DNA from: Pseudobdellovibrionaceae bacterium
GTDB lineage: Bacteria > Bdellovibrionota > Bdellovibrionia > Bdellovibrionales > Bdellovibrionaceae
DNA length: 37,535 nucleotides
Assembly (NCBI GenBank): GCA_013359135.1
Contig: JABWCN010000044.1
Span: 1 to 37,535 of the forward strand
Reading direction: 5' to 3'
Each line of letters opens with the position of its first letter. Position 1 is the first letter of the stretch. A program made the translations under genes and the position numbers. Of the stretch, positions 32,300 through 37,535 are shown in pieces. The notes beneath the pieces are model-generated. The model did no database searches. It was not told the origin of the DNA and saw only the letters and a program-made list of their open reading frames with translations.

Positions 32300-33082
32300 T
32301 TGATTGATAAAAATGTAAGAAAAGAAATTAAACCAGCTGTAATTAAAGCTTTCAAGTTTATTTTTATGAGTTTTTTTTTCTTAGCTATAGTAATTCTTCC
32401 TGTGCTATTTCTTAATAAAAAAGGATTTTTTGATATAAAAACAATAAATGTCCAGATGTCTGAAAGAACAAATTCAGATAAAGTTTACTTTCAAAGCCTA
32501 ACTACAAGGTTAGCACAAGATTTAGAAAGATATAAAAACAGTTCTTTGTTGCAAGTAAAACTTGGAGAGATTCACAAGGCATTGTTGCAATCTGCTTGGA
32601 TTAAAAATTATGAGATTCGTAGAGAGTGGCCAGAAACCCTAGCTATCAAAATTATTCCCAATGAGGTTGTGATGCTATACTGGGATAAACAGCATAATCC
32701 ATATGCTATTTATGAAAATAATAAGATGGAACTTATTAGTGATAAACGCATTACTCCTGATAAAATTCATAATTATGATCATACTGTTTTTATGAATGAA
32801 AATATACGCAAGCGAATGATTGAGCTGATTCAAAATCTTCCTGAGAATGGACCTGTTGTTGAGAGTGAGATTGCGCAAGTTGGTTATACTCAACAGACTG
32901 GGTTTTGGTTGGAGTTAGTAAAAAAACAAATTGAGATTAAATTAGGTGAAGAAAGCTTGAATTTAAAACTAGACCGAGTTTCAAATGTGCTCGAGTATCT
33001 TTCGCAGAAGCAAATTAATGCTCGCGTCATAGATGCTAATCTCAATCAGAAAGTTCTTGTCAGGTTGCGTAAGGATCCCTAA
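32300..33082 (+). CDS. ftsQ: Cell division protein FtsQ
   Basis: The protein has 260 residues from a TTG start with AAGGTG five bases upstream. A short basic cytoplasmic N-terminus is followed by one membrane helix (FIFMSFFFLAIVILPVLFL, about 18-36). A POTRA domain with GFFDIKTINVQ comes next, and the FtsQ domain contains SAWIKNYEIRREWPETLAIK and a C-terminal NARVIDANLNQKVLVRLR. FtsQ recruits FtsB and FtsL to the septum. It lies directly before ftsA and ftsZ, the classical order. Divergence from the chemoreceptor gene across 174 bases implies a promoter in that gap, although I cannot single one out. Confidence 0.93.
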   Translation: MIDKNVRKEIKPAVIKAFKFIFMSFFFLAIVILPVLFLNKKGFFDIKTINVQMSERTNSDKVYFQSLTTRLAQDLERYKNSSLLQVKLGEIHKALLQSAWIKNYEIRREWPETLAIKIIPNEVVMLYWDKQHNPYAIYENNKMELISDKRITPDKIHNYDHTVFMNENIRKRMIELIQNLPENGPVVESEIAQVGYTQQTGFWLELVKKQIEIKLGEESLNLKLDRVSNVLEYLSQKQINARVIDANLNQKVLVRLRKDP

Positions 33083-33135
33083 GCTAAAGTCATAGGACTT
33101 AAGAATGAGTCCGTATAGATTTAAGGGATTATTCC

Positions 33136-34386
33136 ATGAGTGGATTAAAAACTAAACACCCTGTTATTGCAGGTCTTGACATTGGCTCAACTAAAGTCTG
33201 CTTTGTTATAGGGATTGTTAACTCTGAAAATAAAATTGAAATAGTTGGAGTTGGAAAAGCTCCTAATGCAGGAATTCGACAAGGCGTTGTTGTTAATATT
33301 GAGGCCACACAAAATTCAATTAAAAAAGCTAAAGAAGAAGCTGAACTTATGTCTGGGTATCAAGTTCAAGATGCTTGGGTTGGCGTCAGCGGTACGCATA
33401 TTAAGTCATTTGACTCTAAGGGCATGATTGCTATTAAGAACAAAGAAGTAAGTCAGGCAGATATTGACAGAGTTATTGAGGCCGCTAAGGCCGTTGCTGT
33501 TCCAGCAGATCGACAAGTTTTACATGTATTACCTAGAGAATTCAAAGTTGATACTCAGGATGGGATCACTGATCCTATTGGGATGTCTGGTGTTAGGTTA
33601 GAAGCCAATGTCCATATTGTTACGGGCGGACAGACGGCAATTAATAACACTATCAAGTGTGTAGAAAAATCAGGTATAAAAATTAATAGTTTAGTTTTGG
33701 ATTCTTTAGCTGCGTCTACTTCTGTTATCTCTGAGGATGAAAAAAGTCTGGGTGTTTGTGTTGTAGATATGGGAGGTGGCACCTGCAATTTACTTTATTT
33801 TGTGAATGGTAGTGTCGCACACACTTCGGTTATTCCAGTTGGCGGGCAGCATTTCACCCACGATGTGGCTATTGGGTTAAGAACTCCCCAGGTTTCTGCA
33901 GAACAGTTAAAAATAGAGCATGGCTATGCCATGGCAGCTCAAATTGGAGAGAATGAAGTCATAGATGTTCAGGGTGTTGGAGGAAGAAAATCAAGATCTA
34001 TTCCAAAAAAAGATTTAGCTGATGTTTTAGAGGCGAGAGCTGAAGAAACTTTAAATCTTATTCAGCATGACATTAAAATGAGTGGGCTTTTACCAATGAT
34101 GGGGTCAGGTGTTGTGCTTACTGGTGGAGCCAGTCAGTTGCAAGGTCTTATTGAAATGGGTGAGTTTATTTTTGATATTCCAATAAGAAAAGGTGTTCCT
34201 TCGGGAGTTGGTGGATTATCTGATGTTGTGAAAACAAGTGAGTATTCCACTGCTGTTGGTTTGTTAAAGCATGGATTTAATGCAAATAAAGATGAGTATC
34301 TAAAACAATCAAGTACTCATATTATCACTGACTCTGCGGACTCAATAACAAAAAAAATGAAGGATTTTTTCGGGCAAATATTTTAA
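33136..34386 (+). CDS. ftsA: Cell division actin homologue FtsA
   Basis: The protein has 416 residues. The phosphate-1 loop is in [17 protein letters not shown], the 1C subdomain follows ([20 protein letters not shown]), and [16 protein letters not shown] is the phosphate-2 region. [12 protein letters not shown] is the adenosine motif. The C-terminal [11 protein letters not shown] is an amphipathic membrane-targeting helix. FtsA anchors FtsZ filaments to the membrane. It follows ftsQ by 53 bases and precedes ftsZ by 13. Confidence 0.97.
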   Translation: MSGLKTKHPVIAGLDIGSTKVCFVIGIVNSENKIEIVGVGKAPNAGIRQGVVVNIEATQNSIKKAKEEAELMSGYQVQDAWVGVSGTHIKSFDSKGMIAIKNKEVSQADIDRVIEAAKAVAVPADRQVLHVLPREFKVDTQDGITDPIGMSGVRLEANVHIVTGGQTAINNTIKCVEKSGIKINSLVLDSLAASTSVISEDEKSLGVCVVDMGGGTCNLLYFVNGSVAHTSVIPVGGQHFTHDVAIGLRTPQVSAEQLKIEHGYAMAAQIGENEVIDVQGVGGRKSRSIPKKDLADVLEARAEETLNLIQHDIKMSGLLPMMGSGVVLTGGASQLQGLIEMGEFIFDIPIRKGVPSGVGGLSDVVKTSEYSTAVGLLKHGFNANKDEYLKQSSTHIITDSADSITKKMKDFFGQIF

Positions 34387-34399
34387 TAGGGGAGAGAAT

Positions 34400-36052
34400 A
34401 TGTTTGAGTTAGAGGAAAATATTAACATAGGTGCCAATATCAAAGTTGTAGGCGTAGGTGGTGGCGGTAGTAATGCTGTGTCCACAATGATTGAAGGTGG
34501 TATGACTGGCGTTGAGTTCGTCGTAGCCAATACAGATATTCAAGCATTAAATGCCAATAAAGCAGCAACAAAATTGCAATTAGGCTTAGATTTAACAAAA
34601 GGACTTGGAGCAGGAGCTAATCCTGACATTGGAAGAAGAGCAGCTATTGAGTCATATAACGAAATAGTTGAAAAGCTTGAAGGTGCAGATATGGTTTTTG
34701 TTACTGCCGGCATGGGTGGTGGTACAGGAACTGGAGGCGCTCCTGTTGTAGCAAAAATTGCTAGAGAGCTTGGAGCTTTGACCATTGGTGTAGTTACTAA
34801 ACCATTCATGTTTGAAGGTAAAAAAAGAGGCAAACATGCTGAGGCTGGTTTACAAGAACTTAGAGATAATGTTGATACTTTAATTGTTATTCCAAACCAA
34901 AAACTATTATCAATTGCTGCTGAAAAAACTCCGTTGTTAGAAACTTTTAAAAAAGCTGATGAAGTTTTGTTACAAGCTGTTAAGGGTATCTCTGATTTAA
35001 TAAACATTAGGGGATTAATTAACTTAGACTTTGCAGACATTAGAACTGTTATGAAAGAAAAAGGCATGGCCATTATGGGAACTGGTGCTGCTAAGGGTGA
35101 AAACCGTGCTGTTGAAGCTGCAACTGCTGCCATTTCTTCTCCATTACTTGAGAATATTAAGATCGATGGGGCTACTGGAATTATTATAAATGTCACTGGT
35201 GGTTCTGATCTTAGTCTTTACGAAGTTAATGAAGCGTCGACTCTTATTACTGAAGCTGCTCATGAAGATGCCGAAATTATATTTGGTGCAGTTATAGATG
35301 ATAGTCTGGGTGATGAAGTTAGAGTTACTGTTATTGCCACAGGATTTTCTAAACCTGAGCCAAAGTTAAATGTTCAAGAAACATTTACAGGGATGCAGAA
35401 TTTTTTGAATCCACTTCCTCCGCAAATGTCAGCTCCGTTGAATATTCCTGGTCTTCCAAATATTAATTTTAATTTACCTCCGATTCCTCAGTTTCATCAA
35501 TCGGTAAGTCAAGCAAGTAATCAAGGTCAAAATCAAGGACAAATGGCTTCTCATTCTCAAATCCCTGTTCAGCCAACACCACATGCTGAAATTGTGATGC
35601 CAACTATTCCTAACATGAATTATGAGTTACCTCCGATTGCTACGGTTCAAAATTCTGTAAATTTTTTTACACAAGAAAATATGACAATTAATCCTCCGAC
35701 GAATCATGAAGCTGTGTCACATGTAGTAAGTGGAGAATCAATTGGTGTTACTTCTCATGTGCAGTCATCACAAATTTCACAAGAGATTGCTAATCCTATT
35801 TCGCCTGTAGATCATGGAGTTAATTCCAAAGAAATGTTGATTGCAAAAGCAAGAGCTTTTAGAGAAAGCCAAGATTTAAAAAATAAGTATCAACAGCCTG
35901 AGCAATTATCTATGAATATGGAAGCGGAAGCCACTCTGGAAGAAGCCAGAAGAATGGCCAGAGATGTGTTGAACTCTTCTTTTGCAGGTCAAAATTTAGA
36001 GGTCCCAGCTTTTATAAGAAAAAGACAAAATTTGGAAGTTGATAAAACTTAA
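34400..36052 (+). CDS. ftsZ: Cell division tubulin homologue FtsZ with long linker
   Basis: The protein has 550 residues, against 383 in Escherichia coli. The GTPase core has [20 protein letters not shown] and the tubulin signature GGGTGTG at 106-112. The core ends near residue 315. A linker of roughly 200 residues rich in Pro, Gln, Asn, Ser and His follows, and the C-terminal peptide VPAFIRKRQ begins at 535, leaving a seven-residue tail. That peptide binds FtsA and other partners. GGGGAGAG lies just before the ATG. The stop TAA shares its last base with the start of the next gene. Confidence 0.97.
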   Translation: MFELEENINIGANIKVVGVGGGGSNAVSTMIEGGMTGVEFVVANTDIQALNANKAATKLQLGLDLTKGLGAGANPDIGRRAAIESYNEIVEKLEGADMVFVTAGMGGGTGTGGAPVVAKIARELGALTIGVVTKPFMFEGKKRGKHAEAGLQELRDNVDTLIVIPNQKLLSIAAEKTPLLETFKKADEVLLQAVKGISDLINIRGLINLDFADIRTVMKEKGMAIMGTGAAKGENRAVEAATAAISSPLLENIKIDGATGIIINVTGGSDLSLYEVNEASTLITEAAHEDAEIIFGAVIDDSLGDEVRVTVIATGFSKPEPKLNVQETFTGMQNFLNPLPPQMSAPLNIPGLPNINFNLPPIPQFHQSVSQASNQGQNQGQMASHSQIPVQPTPHAEIVMPTIPNMNYELPPIATVQNSVNFFTQENMTINPPTNHEAVSHVVSGESIGVTSHVQSSQISQEIANPISPVDHGVNSKEMLIAKARAFRESQDLKNKYQQPEQLSMNMEAEATLEEARRMARDVLNSSFAGQNLEVPAFIRKRQNLEVDKT

Positions 36053-36804
36053 TGTCTGTTTGTTATTTTTTGTCTGATCTTCATTTAAAAGGTCGATCAG
36101 ATAAAAACTATGAAAAGTTAATTCATTTTTTTGAAGTCACTTGGCAGTCAAAACCAGGTGATGTCATTCTCTTAGGTGATATTTTTGATCTCTGGGTCGC
36201 TGATCATTCTCTATTTATTTCAGAATATAAAGAACTCATAGAGTATTTAAAAAAAACTAAATCAAAAAATTACAGAGTTTTGTATTTTGAGGGAAATCAC
36301 GATTTACATCTGGATAAATTTTGGAGTCAAACCTTAGGATTTGAAGTTATACCAGACTTAACTTTTATTCGATGGGATAATCTAGTTTTTAGACTTGAAC
36401 ATGGTGATTTAATTAATCAAGAAGATAAAGCTTATCTGAAGCTTCGCAAGTTTTTGCGTAGCCCAATTATGACCTGGTTAGCGTTTGTTTTGCCAGGTTT
36501 TTTTTGGAATTATTTAGGAAAAAAATGGAGTTCTGCAAGCAGAAAGAAAAGCCAAATTTATTCTGCAGAAAAAATTTCTTGGATAAGAGACCTTATTCGG
36601 CAACATGCTCAAAAGCAAATCGAAACTCAGTATTTTGATGTTATTGTTACTGGGCATATGCACGTTAGAGATGAATTTCATTTCTTATTTCAAGGTAAAA
36701 ATATTACCTCCTATAATTTAGGGTCTTGGCAAGAAGAGCAGAAAATATTAGTTTATCAGCAGTCATCACCAAATTTTTCTTGGTTAGACTTAAATATTAT
36801 ATAG
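36052..36804 (+). CDS. lpxH: LpxH-like UDP-2,3-diacylglucosamine pyrophosphatase (metallophosphoesterase)
   Basis: The protein has 250 residues, close to the 240 of Escherichia coli LpxH. The calcineurin-like metal motifs are Asp9-x-His11 (SDLHLKG), Asp43 in LGDIFDLW, Asn82-His83-Asp84 in EGNHD, His117 in EHGD, and GHMH near residue 203. LpxH hydrolyses UDP-2,3-diacylglucosamine to lipid X in lipid A synthesis at the inner membrane. Other metallophosphoesterases share these motifs, so the exact substrate is probable, not certain. The one-base overlap with ftsZ implies coupled expression of a lipid A step with cell division. Confidence 0.82.
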   Translation: MSVCYFLSDLHLKGRSDKNYEKLIHFFEVTWQSKPGDVILLGDIFDLWVADHSLFISEYKELIEYLKKTKSKNYRVLYFEGNHDLHLDKFWSQTLGFEVIPDLTFIRWDNLVFRLEHGDLINQEDKAYLKLRKFLRSPIMTWLAFVLPGFFWNYLGKKWSSASRKKSQIYSAEKISWIRDLIRQHAQKQIETQYFDVIVTGHMHVRDEFHFLFQGKNITSYNLGSWQEEQKILVYQQSSPNFSWLDLNII

Positions 36805-36852
36805 TTTAAACAAAATTATATTTAGAAAAGCTCGTTGTTAATCAAGTGTAAA

Positions 36853-37535
36853 TTAATTTTTTGGAACCGAAATTGTGATCATTGAGCCATGATCTTTAGG
36901 AAAGTGAGCCTCTTCCCGGGTTTCAATTGAAATGCTGCCTCCAAGTAACTCCAGATAAGATTTTACAATAGGAAGACCAAACCCAGTCCCTTTTTCACCC
37001 TCTGTTCCAAGGCGATTTGTTTTCTTATAAAAAGAAAAAATGTGTTTTAAAATTTCTTCAGGAATTCCAATTCCATTATCTTCAAAAGTTAAAAAATAAA
37101 AATTATTGGAACGCTTAAGTCGAATATAAATTTCTGTGTGATTGTAAGAGAATTTAATAGCATTACTAAGAAGATTACATAGAATTTTGTAAACAAGAAT
37201 AGTTTGATCACAGTGAAATAATTCACAATTTAAGTTTGTTGGGTAATTAATGATTATATTTTTCTCTTTTGCTAGATCATTACAGGTAAAATCTAACTCT
37301 TCAAATACTTGTCCCCAAGTCAAAGGTTGCTGTATAAGAATTTTTTTTCCACTTTTAACAGCTTCATAATCTTTAATTTCTTTAATCATAGAAGTAATGG
37401 CTTCAAGAGCTTTTTGAGACTTGTAAATAAGCTCTTGATTTTCTTCACCTCTTATTTGTTGTAAAGCTAGTTTTAAGCTAGTTAGCGGAGTAGCCAAATC
37501 ATGAGAAATGGCCCTAAGAAATTGACTTCTCTCCT
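36853..37535 (-). CDS. Sensor histidine kinase, C-terminal part (5' end beyond window)
   Basis: The frame stays open to the right edge, so about 226 C-terminal residues are seen. The phosphoacceptor His is in AISHDLATPLTSLKLAL, close to the edge. The ATPase domain has the N box CNLLSNAIKFSYNHTEI, the G1 box FEDNGIGIPEEIL, an F box FYKKTN and the G2 box GTGFGLPIVKSYLELLGG. The end is VSVPKN followed by a stop. The sensor part and any partner response regulator lie outside the window. It converges on the lpxH-like gene across 48 bases without a clear terminator. Confidence 0.92.
   Translation of the reverse strand, partial: ERSQFLRAISHDLATPLTSLKLALQQIRGEENQELIYKSQKALEAITSMIKEIKDYEAVKSGKKILIQQPLTWGQVFEELDFTCNDLAKEKNIIINYPTNLNCELFHCDQTILVYKILCNLLSNAIKFSYNHTEIYIRLKRSNNFYFLTFEDNGIGIPEEILKHIFSFYKKTNRLGTEGEKGTGFGLPIVKSYLELLGGSISIETREEAHFPKDHGSMITISVPKN

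Noticed and set aside
34540-35196. 218-codon minus-strand frame within ftsZ
   Set aside because: Long, but entirely opposite the conserved FtsZ GTPase core; its Ser/Pro/Ala-rich product is a shadow of that coding sequence.
1-37535. CRISPR array, tRNA or rRNA genes, prophage or complete insertion sequence
   Set aside because: I looked for regularly spaced repeats, tRNA cloverleaf motifs and transposase or integrase frames and found none.

Overview
The window joins two compositionally different DNAs. Positions 1 to about 3255 are close to half G+C and hold accessory genes: two DUF1810 genes, a BrnT/BrnA-type toxin-antitoxin pair, a terminally inverted repeat element, an NgoMIV-type restriction endonuclease gene and the start of its divergent cytosine-5 methyltransferase gene. 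From about 3256 to the end the DNA is near one third G+C and holds a coherent set of chromosomal genes. The switch falls inside one open reading frame, where the methyltransferase runs in frame into the C-terminal part of flhB at a short shared Glu-Gly-Asp-Pro stretch. A chimeric assembly, or a real illegitimate recombination, is the first question to settle about this contig.

The right-hand part suggests a low-G+C member of the Bdellovibrionota (Bdellovibrio/Bacteriovorax-like). Supports are the flhB-flhA-flhF-flhG-fliA flagellar order, a TIGR02147/DUF4423 regulator (a family typical of Bdellovibrio and Fibrobacter), and many Sec-exported or lipoprotein genes of unknown function. The assignment is an inference from gene content; no marker gene such as rRNA is present.

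Layout of the right part: flagellar export, placement and sigma-28 genes (3256-8915); two exported proteins on the minus strand, one coiled-coil and one HExxH metallopeptidase (8951-11811); a sulfur-handling island (11890-15571) with two ETHE1-like metallo-beta-lactamase-fold proteins, one fused to rhodanese, two YeeE/YedE membrane proteins and a Crp/Fnr-family regulator flanked by two palindromes; a lipoprotein gamma-glutamyltransferase facing a TIGR02147 regulator (15671-18314); two exported unknowns and a DUF2461 protein (18518-22434); and a rearranged division and cell-wall cluster (22635-36804).

The division cluster reads mraY-murD-(lipoprotein)-ftsW-murG-murC-(three small lipoproteins)-(reverse-strand haem-type chemoreceptor)-ftsQ-ftsA-ftsZ-lpxH-like. 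murB and ddl, often found between murC and ftsQ, are absent from that position, and accessory envelope genes sit there instead. A histidine kinase gene on the minus strand runs off the right edge.

I see no rRNA, tRNA, CRISPR array or intact transposase. No gene-free stretch exceeds 300 bases; the longest (1008-1286 and 25149-25426) consist largely of inverted repeats.
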